A program made the translations under genes and the position numbers. Below are positions 1 through 7,879 of a DNA stretch of 64,000 bases, one piece after another (the stretch's first letter is position 1; the number at the start of each line of letters is the position of its first letter). The DNA comes from MAG-121220-bin8 sp002700465 (lineage in GTDB: Bacteria > Bacteroidota > Bacteroidia > Flavobacteriales > Flavobacteriaceae). The stretch lies in the NCBI GenBank assembly GCA_943789295.1, contig CALSTO010000001.1, positions 310,001-374,000 on the forward strand, given 5' to 3'. The notes beneath the pieces were generated by a model. It was not told where the DNA came from, searched no databases, and saw only the letters and a program-made list of their open reading frames with translations.

Positions 1-1
1 T

Positions 2-2140
2 GAGCGTGTACCGATTGCAAACCTGAAAGCATTTTATAAGAAATATTACCGACCAGATAATGCTGTATTGATGATTACAGGAAAGATTGATGACGAACGT
101 ACTTTGGAATTAGTTGAGAAATATTTTGGCCCTTTGAAGAATCCACCTTTTAAGCTCACTGAAGTACCAACTGTAGAGCCAGCTCAAGATGGTGAAAAGC
201 GTGTTGAATTAAATAGAGTAGGTGACTTGCAATTATTGATGGCATTATATCATTCTCCAGCAGGATCAGATGCAGATTATTCAGCTTTAACGTTGGCTCA
301 AAACGTTTTAAACGATGCGCCGTCTGGAAGACTTTATAAAGCTTTGGTAGAAACACAAATGGCTTCTAGTGTATATGCATCGAATCCTTTTACTAAAGAA
401 CCAGGATATATTAACTTTAACGTTAGTGTCCCATCTGAAAAATCACTTCCTGACGCAGAAAAAACCTTATTAAGTGTGTTGGATGATTTAAAAGACAACC
501 CAATTACTACAGACGAATTGAAGCGTGCTCGTGCAAATATCATGAAGCAACTAGATCAGCTTAGTCGAAACTCTGGATACATGGGAACTTATATGAGTGA
601 ATTCATTGGTGCAGGAGATTGGCGCTTGGCATTCATTCACAGAGATCGTATTGAAAATACGACCTTGGAGCAAGTCAATGCGGCAGTTCAGAAATATTTT
701 ATTCCAACTAATCGTACCATCGGTAACTTTATTCCAACTGCCAAGCCCGAACGTGTTGAGATTTTACACACAGAAGGTTTGGCTGAAATGGTAGCAAGCT
801 ACAAAGGTAAAGTGGCTATGGATGTCGGTGAAGATTTTGACGTTAACTATGACAATATTCAAAACCGATTAGACAGCGGAGTTTTGCCAAAATCTGGTAT
901 TGAATTTGGATTTATAAATAAAGCTAATCGTGGCGAAACAGTAAACTTATCATTTGCTATGAGAACGGGAACTGTTGATGACTATATGAACAAAGGAATG
1001 ACAGCAGGATTTGTGGCAAACTTGCTTAACAAAGGAACACAATCACGATCACGTCAAGATATTGAAGATGAGTTGAGTGCTATTAGTTCGTCTGTTGGTT
1101 TCAGTGGAAGTAATGGAAGGGTTTATGCTAATATTTCATCAACTAAAGAACACTTATCTGCTGCTCTTGAAATTATGACAGACATGCTTAAAAATCCAAA
1201 ATTCGAAATTAGTGAACTGGACAAAATTAAAACTCAACGTTTGGCCGGCTTGGAAAGCAGTGCTTCAGACCCTCAATTTGTAGCGGTTCAACGTATGCGT
1301 GAAATTAATCAGTTTTACTCCAAAGGTCACCCTAATTACAGTCCTAATATTGAGGAACAAATTGTAATGATTAATGAGGTGAGTATTGAGAGTATTCAAT
1401 CTTTTTATGAAGAGTATTATGGTGTTGCGAATAAAGCTTCTTTAGTAGCTATTGGAAGTATGGATGTCGATATGGTTAAAACTTATTTTGAGGATAATTT
1501 TTCTGATTTTAAATCTGACAAACCATTTTCAGTAATTGAAAATCCATTTAAACAAAATATTGCTGCTAACGAAAATATTATTACACCCGATAAGAAAAAT
1601 GCCTTTACTGTAGGTATGTTATCTGCTAAAACAACAGAAACTGATGAGGATAACGCTGCACTTCAAGTTGCTGGAATTATTTTTGGAGGTGGATTTTTGA
1701 ATTCTAGAGTTGCTACACGTTTAAGACAACAAGATGGTGTGAGTTATGGTGCTGGTGCTCAGGTGAGTATTGACAGTGATCCTGATGATAAAAATTCGGC
1801 TTTGATCATCTATGCTATTTATGCGCCTATGAATGCTGAGAAGGTTCAAATTGGTTTTAAAGAAGAGTTAGAACGTTTTATTAAAGATGGTATCACTCAA
1901 GAAGAATTGGATAGTGCAGTCAACGGCTGGGTTCAAGGACAATCAGTTTCCAGAGCAAAAGATAATGAGTTGTCATCATTAATAAACAATAATCTTTATT
2001 TTGATAGAGATATGACTTTTTATGCTGCGCTTGAATCTCAGGTTAGTGCGTTAACAGTTGAAAAAGTGAATACTGTTATTAAGAAGTATTTTAAATCACT
2101 TGATAATTGGACAGTGGTAAATGGAGGTGATTTTAAATAG
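2..2140 (+). CDS. M16 family zinc metallopeptidase, 3' part (5' end outside window)
   Basis: The reading frame is open from base 2, so the gene starts before the window; about 712 C-terminal residues are visible. The first visible residues (ERVPIANLKAFYKKYYRPDN) and the following GKIDD segment are typical of the middle of an M16 (pitrilysin/insulinase-like) peptidase domain. A second M16 half follows, with a NLSFAMRTGT stretch and an inactive C-terminal domain (YYGVANKASLVAIGSMD). The catalytic HxxEH motif is expected in the missing N-terminal part, so activity cannot be judged. In Bacteroidota such two-module proteins are usually periplasmic or lipoprotein peptidases of 900 or more residues. 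The gene is richer in G+C than most neighbours and uses CGT for many arginines. A small membrane-peptide gene follows 31 bases downstream. Confidence 0.9.
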   Translation, partial: ERVPIANLKAFYKKYYRPDNAVLMITGKIDDERTLELVEKYFGPLKNPPFKLTEVPTVEPAQDGEKRVELNRVGDLQLLMALYHSPAGSDADYSALTLAQNVLNDAPSGRLYKALVETQMASSVYASNPFTKEPGYINFNVSVPSEKSLPDAEKTLLSVLDDLKDNPITTDELKRARANIMKQLDQLSRNSGYMGTYMSEFIGAGDWRLAFIHRDRIENTTLEQVNAAVQKYFIPTNRTIGNFIPTAKPERVEILHTEGLAEMVASYKGKVAMDVGEDFDVNYDNIQNRLDSGVLPKSGIEFGFINKANRGETVNLSFAMRTGTVDDYMNKGMTAGFVANLLNKGTQSRSRQDIEDELSAISSSVGFSGSNGRVYANISSTKEHLSAALEIMTDMLKNPKFEISELDKIKTQRLAGLESSASDPQFVAVQRMREINQFYSKGHPNYSPNIEEQIVMINEVSIESIQSFYEEYYGVANKASLVAIGSMDVDMVKTYFEDNFSDFKSDKPFSVIENPFKQNIAANENIITPDKKNAFTVGMLSAKTTETDEDNAALQVAGIIFGGGFLNSRVATRLRQQDGVSYGAGAQVSIDSDPDDKNSALIIYAIYAPMNAEKVQIGFKEELERFIKDGITQEELDSAVNGWVQGQSVSRAKDNELSSLINNNLYFDRDMTFYAALESQVSALTVEKVNTVIKKYFKSLDNWTVVNGGDFK

Positions 2141-2171
2141 TATAATATATTAATTTAAAATTATTTTTATA

Positions 2172-2303
2172 ATGATCAATTGGCATAAAAAGCAAGTAGA
2201 AAGAACTTTAAAAAGCTGGGAATTTTCCAATTACCAGGCTTATTGGATTTCTTTTATTAAAGGGTTAGTAATCGGAGGATTAATTGTGTATTTTTTTATT
2301 TAG
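2172..2303 (+). CDS. 43-residue membrane peptide, unknown function
   Basis: A short frame starts with ATG 31 bases after the M16 peptidase stop and ends in TAG. The N-terminal half is polar and basic (MINWHKKQVERTLKSWEF). The C-terminal half is one hydrophobic segment of about 20 residues (roughly 24-43, with WISFIKGLVIGGLIVYFF), so it looks like a single-pass membrane peptide with its N-terminus in the cytoplasm by the positive-inside rule. I do not recognise the family. Support comes from the intact start, the coherent two-part composition and the position before a terminator-like hairpin. It could be a chance frame, but the amino acid pattern argues for a real gene co-transcribed with the peptidase. 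Confidence 0.55.
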   Translation: MINWHKKQVERTLKSWEFSNYQAYWISFIKGLVIGGLIVYFFI

Positions 2304-2371
2304 AATAAAAACCTCTTATTTCAATTATTAATTATACATTCGCAACGTTGATTTCCCAATCAACATGTATT

Positions 2372-2411
2372 AAAAGTTCAAGAGTTTTATGGTCATTATT
2401 CTTGAGCTTTT
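2372..2411. terminator. Bidirectional terminator-like hairpin between convergent genes
   Basis: A 12-bp inverted repeat with one G-T pair (2372-2383 with 2400-2411, loop of 16) is followed by T-rich sequence on the plus strand. It lies directly before the stop codon of the minus-strand helicase gene. A smaller 7-bp hairpin (2347-2353 with 2358-2364) lies just upstream without a T tract. Both could end transcripts arriving from either side. Confidence 0.55.
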
Positions 2412-2412
2412 T

Positions 2413-3654
2413 CTATTTTCTATAATTGTTTCTTTTTTTATTTCGATTTGACCTTCCTTTATTTCTGTTAAAGTTATTTCTGTTTTTTTGTTTAGTAGGC
2501 TCTGGAACTGCATTTGGGTCAGGTTCAAATCCTTGTTTGATTTTTGAAGGAATTCTCAAATTGACCAGTTTTTCAATATCTTTTAGATATTGTTTTTCGT
2601 CAACACAAACAAGTGAAATAGCTTCACCTTTTGCTCCAGCTCTACCAGTTCTTCCAATTCTATGCACATAATCCTCGGGAATATTGGGAAGTTCAAAATT
2701 TATTACATGTGGCAACAATGGAATATCTAATCCTCTTGCCGCAATATCTGTTGCAACTAGTATTTCTACAGTACCATCCTTAAAGCCAGCCAATGCCCTT
2801 GTTCTTGCTCCTTGGCTTTTGTTTCCGTGAATTGCAGCAGCAGATATGTCTGCTTTAATCATTTTTTTACAAAGATTATTTGCGCCGTGTTTTGTTCTTG
2901 TAAAAACTAAAACTTGTTTCCAATTCCCCTCTTTTATTAGCTGAATTATAAGACTGGATTTTTTACTCTTATCTACTTTATATACATATTGAATAATAGC
3001 TTCAACCGTTGTATTTTGAGGAGAAGTTTCTACCATTACGGGATTATTTAAAATTCCCTTTGCTAATCTTTTAATTTCTTTAGAAAAGGTTGCAGAAAAA
3101 AGCAGGTTTTGTCTTTTGCTTGGTAATAAGTTCATTATTTTATTAATGTCTCTTTGAAAACCCATGTCCAACATTCTGTCAGCTTCGTCTAAAACTAATA
3201 TTTCTATATTTCGTAAGGATAATAATCGCTGATTTTCGAGATCCAATAAACGGCCAGGTGTTGCGATTAAAATATCAATACCGTTTCTTATTTTAGAAAC
3301 TTGTGGTTTTTGATTAACTCCTCCAAAAATCACAGTAGATCTTAATTGCAGATAATTACTGTATTCTACAACATTATCATAAATTTGAGCTGCAAGTTCT
3401 CTGGTAGGAGTTAATATTAATGCTCGAATTTTTCTATGATTCGAGTTTGATTGCTTTGAAAGGATCTGTAATAATGGTAGTGTGAAACCAGCTGTTTTTC
3501 CCGTTCCTGTTTGCGCTGATGCTAAAACATCTTTTCTTTTGAGAATTAGTGGAATTGCTTTTTCTTGAATTGGTGATGGGTCAGTGTATCCTTTATCGTT
3601 GACTGCTTTTAAAAGTGAAGGCATTAAGCCAAGGTCGTTAAATTTCATAGGCAT
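2413..3654 (-). CDS. DEAD-box ATP-dependent RNA helicase (RhlE-like)
   Basis: A 413-residue protein with all the signature motifs of DEAD-box helicases: Q motif glutamine at about 30, Walker A AQTGTGKT at 47-54, PTREL at 83-87, TPGR at about 132-135, DEAD at 156-159, SAT at 187-189 and HRIGRTGR in the second RecA domain. The tail after about residue 370 is rich in Lys, Arg and Asn, as in RhlE-type helicases, and probably binds RNA. The family unwinds short RNA duplexes during ribosome assembly and RNA decay. Translation may start at the listed ATG or at a second ATG two codons later (MKFNDLG). A TATGTTTG promoter box at 3731-3738 implies a leader of about 70 bases. Confidence 0.93.
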   Translation of the reverse strand: MPMKFNDLGLMPSLLKAVNDKGYTDPSPIQEKAIPLILKRKDVLASAQTGTGKTAGFTLPLLQILSKQSNSNHRKIRALILTPTRELAAQIYDNVVEYSNYLQLRSTVIFGGVNQKPQVSKIRNGIDILIATPGRLLDLENQRLLSLRNIEILVLDEADRMLDMGFQRDINKIMNLLPSKRQNLLFSATFSKEIKRLAKGILNNPVMVETSPQNTTVEAIIQYVYKVDKSKKSSLIIQLIKEGNWKQVLVFTRTKHGANNLCKKMIKADISAAAIHGNKSQGARTRALAGFKDGTVEILVATDIAARGLDIPLLPHVINFELPNIPEDYVHRIGRTGRAGAKGEAISLVCVDEKQYLKDIEKLVNLRIPSKIKQGFEPDPNAVPEPTKQKNRNNFNRNKGRSNRNKKRNNYRK

Positions 3655-3730
3655 AAAAGCAGAAATATCTACTTTGAATTTTATTTTTGTCCTTTATTCA
3701 TCATTTAAGATCTTAAAAAACATATTTCTG

Positions 3731-3738
3731 CAAACATA
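3731..3738 (-). promoter_or_regulatory. Putative -7 promoter box (TATGTTTG) for the helicase gene
   Basis: It matches the Bacteroidetes TAnnTTTG consensus on the minus strand. I see no clear TTTG -33 element at the usual spacing. The start codon is 76 bases downstream, leaving a leader of about 70 bases. Confidence 0.45.
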
Positions 3739-3786
3739 AAGTTTTCTGGTATAAAATTTGTTAAATTAACCTTGAATTAAAATTAT

Positions 3787-3794
3787 TAAATTTA
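3787..3794 (+). promoter_or_regulatory. Putative -7 box (TAAATTTA) abutting the lipoprotein start codon
   Basis: One base differs from TAnnTTTG. Only four bases (caag) separate it from ATG 3799, so a transcript from it would be essentially leaderless. Confidence 0.35.
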
Positions 3795-3798
3795 CAAG

Positions 3799-5103
3799 AT
3801 GAAAAAATGCATTTCAATTTTATGTTTATCATTATTAATCTCCTGCCAATACGAAGATTATGACGACAGTAAGGTAGTTGATTCTCCATTAGCAACTTGC
3901 ATTGATGGTTATGCCAAAATCCCTGGAACTGACTATGAATATTCTTGTCTTAATTATGATTTAATGGGCCACATAACTCTCGAAGAAATGGATGCAAATG
4001 CTGGTAATGATTGCTGGGGTTGGACAGATTCTACAACTGGAAGAGAATATGCAATTATGGGTATAAATAATGGTACCGCTTTTATTGATATTACTGATTC
4101 TACATCTCCTATTTATCTTGGTAAACTTCCAACTTCTACAGTTGATAGTTCATGGAGAGATATGAAAGTTTACAATGATCATGTCTATATTGTTAGTGAA
4201 GCCCAAGACCATGGTTTACAGGTTTTTAACTTATCAAAGTTGAGAGGAGTCGAATCAAAGCAAGTTTTTTCGGCTGATTATATTGATAATTCATTTGGAA
4301 ATGCACATAATATTGCAATTAACGAAGAAAGCGGATATGCTTATATTGCTGGTGCAGGAAATAAAGGTATTTATGCTTTTAATTTATCAAATCCATTAGC
4401 TCCAAAATTAGAACTTGAAGCGCCCGAATTTGGCTATAGTCATGATGCACAAATCGTAATATACAAGGGTCCAGATACAGATCATGTTGGTAAAGAAATT
4501 TATTTTGGAAGCAATGAAAATAGAGTGGATATTATTGATGTTACAAATAAACTAGAGCCAAAGCTTATTAGTACTTTTTTATATGATCATCAGTATACTC
4601 ATCAGTCATGGCTTACAGACGATCATAAGTATGCCTTACTTGGAGATGAATTAGATGAACTTGATTCAAATTATGAATTAAAAGCTGATGCCAAAACAAG
4701 AACAGTAATAATAGATTTAAGTGATTTAGATAATCCAGTTTTGCATCATAATTATGAAGCAGAAACTAAAGCTATTGATCACAACGGATATGTCAAAGGA
4801 ACTGAATTTTTTCTAGCTAGCTACACCGCTGGTTTAAGAGTTTTGGATATTTTAAATATTGATCAAAAAAGTATTTCTGAATTAGGGTTTTTTAATACGT
4901 TTCATGATCACAGTGATCATGATCATGGATTACCAAAATTAAATACGATAAAAAATCAAGATCCAGGTGGTGACCATAGTGGAAAAAAAGGTAATAGTGA
5001 AGCTTTTAATGGTGCATGGAGTGTTTATCCTTATTTCAAAAGTGGAAACATAATTATTAGCGATATTAATTCAGGATTATTTGTTGTAAAAAAACAGAAC
5101 TAA
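3799..5103 (+). CDS. Choice-of-anchor B / LVIVD-repeat surface lipoprotein
   Basis: A 434-residue protein with a type II signal peptide: MKK, a hydrophobic core, lipobox LISC and lipidated Cys16. The next residues (QYEDYDD) are acidic, matching the surface-export signals described for Bacteroidota lipoproteins. The body contains LVIVD-like beta-propeller repeats (for example TAFIDITDST, RVDIIDVTNK, GLRVLDILN), the layout of the choice-of-anchor B family, whose substrate is unknown. Residues of about 368-377 form a His/Asp cluster (HDHSDHDHG) inside an insertion before the conserved FNGAWSVYPYF segment, which may bind metal. The gene stands alone, divergent from the helicase and upstream of tuf. 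Confidence 0.85.
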   Translation: MKKCISILCLSLLISCQYEDYDDSKVVDSPLATCIDGYAKIPGTDYEYSCLNYDLMGHITLEEMDANAGNDCWGWTDSTTGREYAIMGINNGTAFIDITDSTSPIYLGKLPTSTVDSSWRDMKVYNDHVYIVSEAQDHGLQVFNLSKLRGVESKQVFSADYIDNSFGNAHNIAINEESGYAYIAGAGNKGIYAFNLSNPLAPKLELEAPEFGYSHDAQIVIYKGPDTDHVGKEIYFGSNENRVDIIDVTNKLEPKLISTFLYDHQYTHQSWLTDDHKYALLGDELDELDSNYELKADAKTRTVIIDLSDLDNPVLHHNYEAETKAIDHNGYVKGTEFFLASYTAGLRVLDILNIDQKSISELGFFNTFHDHSDHDHGLPKLNTIKNQDPGGDHSGKKGNSEAFNGAWSVYPYFKSGNIIISDINSGLFVVKKQN

Positions 5104-5198
5104 CTTATTTTTTTTACATTTTAAACTTTTGCGGTTAGATTTTCTAATTTCTTTACGAAAAAAAAATTAAAACATTTAATATTTTAAGATAAAATTTA

Positions 5199-5206
5199 TA
5201 TATTTG
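5199..5206 (+). promoter_or_regulatory. Putative -7 promoter box (TATATTTG) for tuf
   Basis: A perfect match to the Bacteroidetes -7 consensus TAnnTTTG, 34 bases before the tuf ATG. The -33 element is not obvious in the A/T-rich sequence upstream. Confidence 0.6.
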
Positions 5207-5240
5207 CACGCATTTTAAAAGTAATAAAACATTATATCAT

Positions 5241-6425
5241 ATGGCTAAGGAAACATTTGATCGTTCGAAACCCCATTTAAATATAGGGACAATTGGACAC
5301 GTAGATCACGGAAAAACTACCCTAACTGCTGCTATTACAAAAGTATTAGCTGATGCAGGATTATCTGAAGTAAGAAGCTTTGACCAAATTGACAACGCTC
5401 CTGAAGAAAAAGAAAGAGGGATAACAATTAACACTTCTCACGTTGAGTACCAAACAGCAAATCGTCATTACGCGCACGTTGACTGTCCTGGTCACGCGGA
5501 TTATGTGAAAAACATGGTAACAGGTGCCGCTCAAATGGATGGTGCAATTCTTGTAGTTGCAGCTTCTGACGGACCAATGCCTCAAACTAGAGAACATATA
5601 CTTTTAGGAAGACAAGTTGGTATTCCTAGAATTGTTGTTTTCTTAAACAAAGCAGACCAAGTTGATGATGAAGAACTATTAGAACTTGTTGAAATGGAAG
5701 TTAGAGATTTATTAAACTTCTATGAATACGATGGTGACAATGGACCAGTAATTTTAGGATCTGCACTTGGAGCTTTAAATGGAGAACAGAAATGGGTTGA
5801 TACTGTTATGACTTTAATGGAATCTGTTGATAGTTGGATTGAACTTCCTACTAGAGAGGTTGATAAAGATTTTTTAATGCCTGTTGAAGATGTATTTTCT
5901 ATTACAGGTAGAGGTACTGTTGCAACTGGAAGAATTGAAACTGGTGTAGCTAATACAGGTGATGCGGTTGATATCATTGGTATGGGTGCTGAAAAATTAT
6001 CTTCTACTGTTACTGGTGTTGAAATGTTTAGAAAAATTTTAGACAGAGGAGAAGCTGGTGATAACGTTGGTATCCTATTAAGAGGTGTTGAAAAAACTGA
6101 TATCTCAAGAGGAATGGTAATATGTAAGCCAGGTTCAGTAAAACCACATGACAAATTTGAAGCTGAAGTATATATATTAAAGAAAGAAGAGGGTGGAAGA
6201 CACACTCCATTTCATAATAACTATAGACCACAATTTTATGTAAGAACAACTGACGTAACTGGAAATATTGTTCTTCCTAAAGGAGTAGAAATGGTAATGC
6301 CTGGAGATAACTTAACAATCACTGTTGAGCTTATTTCTCCTATCGCGTGTAGCGTTGGATTAAGATTCGCTATTAGAGAAGGTGGTAGAACTGTAGGTGC
6401 TGGTCAGGTTACTAAAATTTTATAA
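5241..6425 (+). CDS. tuf: Elongation factor Tu
   Basis: A 394-residue GTPase that brings aminoacyl-tRNA to the ribosome. The P-loop GHVDHGKT is at about 19-26, followed by the switch region ERGITINTSHVEY, the DCPGHADYVKNM motif and NKAD for guanine recognition. Domains 2 and 3 end with GLRFAIREGGRTVGAGQVTKI, so the protein is full length. It lies first in the tuf-trnW-secE-nusG-ribosomal protein-rpoBC supercluster, a common order in Bacteroidota. The 5' third is richer in G+C than its surroundings, consistent with codon optimisation in a very highly expressed gene. A hairpin separates it from the tRNA gene. Confidence 0.99.
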   Translation: MAKETFDRSKPHLNIGTIGHVDHGKTTLTAAITKVLADAGLSEVRSFDQIDNAPEEKERGITINTSHVEYQTANRHYAHVDCPGHADYVKNMVTGAAQMDGAILVVAASDGPMPQTREHILLGRQVGIPRIVVFLNKADQVDDEELLELVEMEVRDLLNFYEYDGDNGPVILGSALGALNGEQKWVDTVMTLMESVDSWIELPTREVDKDFLMPVEDVFSITGRGTVATGRIETGVANTGDAVDIIGMGAEKLSSTVTGVEMFRKILDRGEAGDNVGILLRGVEKTDISRGMVICKPGSVKPHDKFEAEVYILKKEEGGRHTPFHNNYRPQFYVRTTDVTGNIVLPKGVEMVMPGDNLTITVELISPIACSVGLRFAIREGGRTVGAGQVTKIL

Positions 6426-6445
6426 TATAATATTAATTAATCCGT

Positions 6446-6476
6446 AAAAGGTATCTACTTAAAGTGGATGCCTTTT
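6446..6476 (+). terminator. Hairpin after tuf (terminator or processing site)
   Basis: A 13-bp stem with two G-T pairs (6446-6458 with 6464-6476) and a 5-base loop. The 3' arm ends in TTTT but no longer T tract follows. It may reduce read-through from tuf or act as a processing site before tRNA-Trp. Confidence 0.55.
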
Positions 6477-6520
6477 GTGGCTATAAATCTTTGGTGTTTA
6501 ATTACATCATAAACGGAGAG

Positions 6521-6593
6521 ACGGGTTTAGCTCAGTTGGTAGAGCACTGGTCTCCAAAACCAGGTGTCGGGAGTTCGAGCCTCTCAACCCGTG
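6521..6593 (+). tRNA. trnW: tRNA-Trp (anticodon CCA)
   Basis: A 73-base cloverleaf. The acceptor stem ACGGGTT (6521-6527) pairs with AACCCGT (6586-6592), with G as discriminator. The anticodon stem is 6547-6551 with 6559-6563 and the anticodon CCA is at 6554-6556. A TTCGAGC T-loop is present. The 3' CCA is not encoded, so it must be added by the nucleotidyltransferase, a candidate for which is encoded at 51549-52982. It lies between tuf and secE, as is common in Bacteroidota. Confidence 0.97.
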
Positions 6594-6606
6594 CAAATTA
6601 AGAGTT

Positions 6607-6798
6607 ATGAATATAGTTTCATATATAAAGGAGTCTTTTTCAGAGTTAAAGGAACATGTTTCATGGACTGCTCTTCCCGAACTATCTAATCTTACTGTTG
6701 TAGTGCTTTTATTTTCAATAATATTTGCTGCATTGATTTGGGTTGCTGATAGTATTTTATCACAAATTATTAAATTTTATTTTGATTTTATAAATTAA
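6607..6798 (+). CDS. secE: Preprotein translocase subunit SecE
   Basis: A 63-residue protein with a short amphipathic N-terminal helix (YIKESFSELKEHVSW) and one C-terminal transmembrane helix (LTVVVLLFSIIFAALIWVAD), the minimal single-span SecE form. It clamps SecY in the SecYEG channel. It begins 13 bases after tRNA-Trp and ends 3 bases before nusG, the classic secE-nusG pair. Confidence 0.95.
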   Translation: MNIVSYIKESFSELKEHVSWTALPELSNLTVVVLLFSIIFAALIWVADSILSQIIKFYFDFIN

Positions 6799-6801
6799 AT
6801 T

Positions 6802-7359
6802 ATGTCTGAAGAAATTGTAGATTTAAAAAAGTGGTATGTTGTTAGAGCTGTTAGTGGTCAAGAAAATAAAATTCGTGATTACATGGAATCTGAAATAAAC
6901 CGTTTAGGATTTAAGGATTTTGTTGAGGATATATTGGTGCCAACTCAAAAAGTTGTTCAAATTAGAAAAGGAAAAAAAATTAATAAAGAAAAAGTTTATT
7001 TCCCTGGATACATAATGATTAAAGCTAATTTAACTGGTGAAATTCCTCATATTATCAAGGCACTTCCTAACGTAATAGGTTTTTTAGGTGAAACCAAAGG
7101 TGGTGATCCAATTCCATTAAGAACTGCTGAAGTAAATAGAATGTTAGGAAAGGTTGATGAATTGTCAACTGAAAGTGAAAGTATATCGATTCCATTTGAA
7201 ATCGGTGAAAATATTAAAGTAATTGATGGACCTTTTAATGGTTTTAATGGAGCTATTGAAAAAGTAAATCAAGAAAAAAGAAAGTTAGAAGTAATGGTGA
7301 AAATATTCGGAAGAAAAACTCCACTTGAACTTTCATACATGCAAGTAGAGAAAATATAA
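6802..7359 (+). CDS. nusG: Transcription termination/antitermination protein NusG
   Basis: A 185-residue protein. The N-terminal NGN domain starts with KKWYVVRAVSGQENKIRDYM and includes the VYFPGYIMIKA segment that contacts RNA polymerase. The C-terminal KOW domain is at about 130-185 (GENIKVIDGPFNGFNGAIEKV). It links RNA polymerase with Rho or the ribosome. It sits between secE and rplK as in most bacteria. The ATG context is AATTATG with no Shine-Dalgarno sequence. Confidence 0.97.
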   Translation: MSEEIVDLKKWYVVRAVSGQENKIRDYMESEINRLGFKDFVEDILVPTQKVVQIRKGKKINKEKVYFPGYIMIKANLTGEIPHIIKALPNVIGFLGETKGGDPIPLRTAEVNRMLGKVDELSTESESISIPFEIGENIKVIDGPFNGFNGAIEKVNQEKRKLEVMVKIFGRKTPLELSYMQVEKI

Positions 7360-7379
7360 ATGTTACATATAAATCATTT

Positions 7380-7404
7380 CTTAGATAGCTTCCAATTGTT
7401 TAAG
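7380..7404 (+). promoter_or_regulatory. Small hairpin in the rplK leader, possible r-protein autoregulatory site
   Basis: CTTAGA (7380-7385) can pair with TTTAAG (7399-7404) including one G-T pair, leaving AGCTTCC in the loop region. In other bacteria L1 binds near the start of rplK mRNA to repress the L11-L1 pair. The fold here is short and the assignment is a guess from position. Confidence 0.2.
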
Positions 7405-7422
7405 AGATAATAAATATTAATA

Positions 7423-7860
7423 ATGGCTAAAGAAATACACAAAGTACTAAAATTACAAATTAGAGGAGGTGCTGCAAATCCATCACCACCCGTTGGCCCT
7501 GCATTAGGGGCAGCTGGTGTTAATATTATGGAATTTTGTAAGCAATTTAACTCAAGAACTCAAGACAAACCTGGTAAAATATTGCCCGTGGCAATTACAG
7601 TTTTTATGGATAAGTCTTTTGAATTTGTTGTTAAAACTCCACCAGCAGCCGTTCAGCTTTTGGAAGCAGCTAAAATTAAAAAGGGATCTGGAGAACCAAA
7701 TCGTAGTAAAGTTGCTACGGTATCTTGGGATCAAGTTAAAGCTATTTCAGAAGATAAAATGGTTGACTTAAATGCTTTTACTGTTGAATCTGCTATGAAA
7801 ATGGTAGCTGGTACTGCCAGATCAATGGGTATTAAAGTCAAAGGTCAAGCTCCTTTTTAA
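7423..7860 (+). CDS. rplK: 50S ribosomal protein L11
   Basis: A 145-residue protein of the usual L11 length. The N-terminal region carries the proline-rich PSPPVGPALGAAGVNIMEFC segment that contacts the GTPase centre. The C-terminal RNA-binding domain ends with GTARSMGIKVKGQAPF. L11 binds the 23S rRNA thiostrepton loop. The 63-base gap after nusG may hold a regulatory leader. Confidence 0.98.
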   Translation: MAKEIHKVLKLQIRGGAANPSPPVGPALGAAGVNIMEFCKQFNSRTQDKPGKILPVAITVFMDKSFEFVVKTPPAAVQLLEAAKIKKGSGEPNRSKVATVSWDQVKAISEDKMVDLNAFTVESAMKMVAGTARSMGIKVKGQAPF

Positions 7861-7879
7861 TTTTTAATAAAATAAGATT

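Noticed and set aside
1300..1450. Composition break inside the M16 gene suggesting recombination
   Set aside because: A local drop in G+C near 1440-1560 recovers by 1680-1980, so there is no lasting step.
5720..6205. 161-residue open frame antisense to tuf
   Set aside because: It lies wholly inside tuf on the other strand and results from tuf codon bias; no domain features or own promoter.
7360..7410. 16-codon leader frame directly after nusG
   Set aside because: It has no recognisable attenuation features such as runs of regulatory codons plus alternative hairpins; probably chance.
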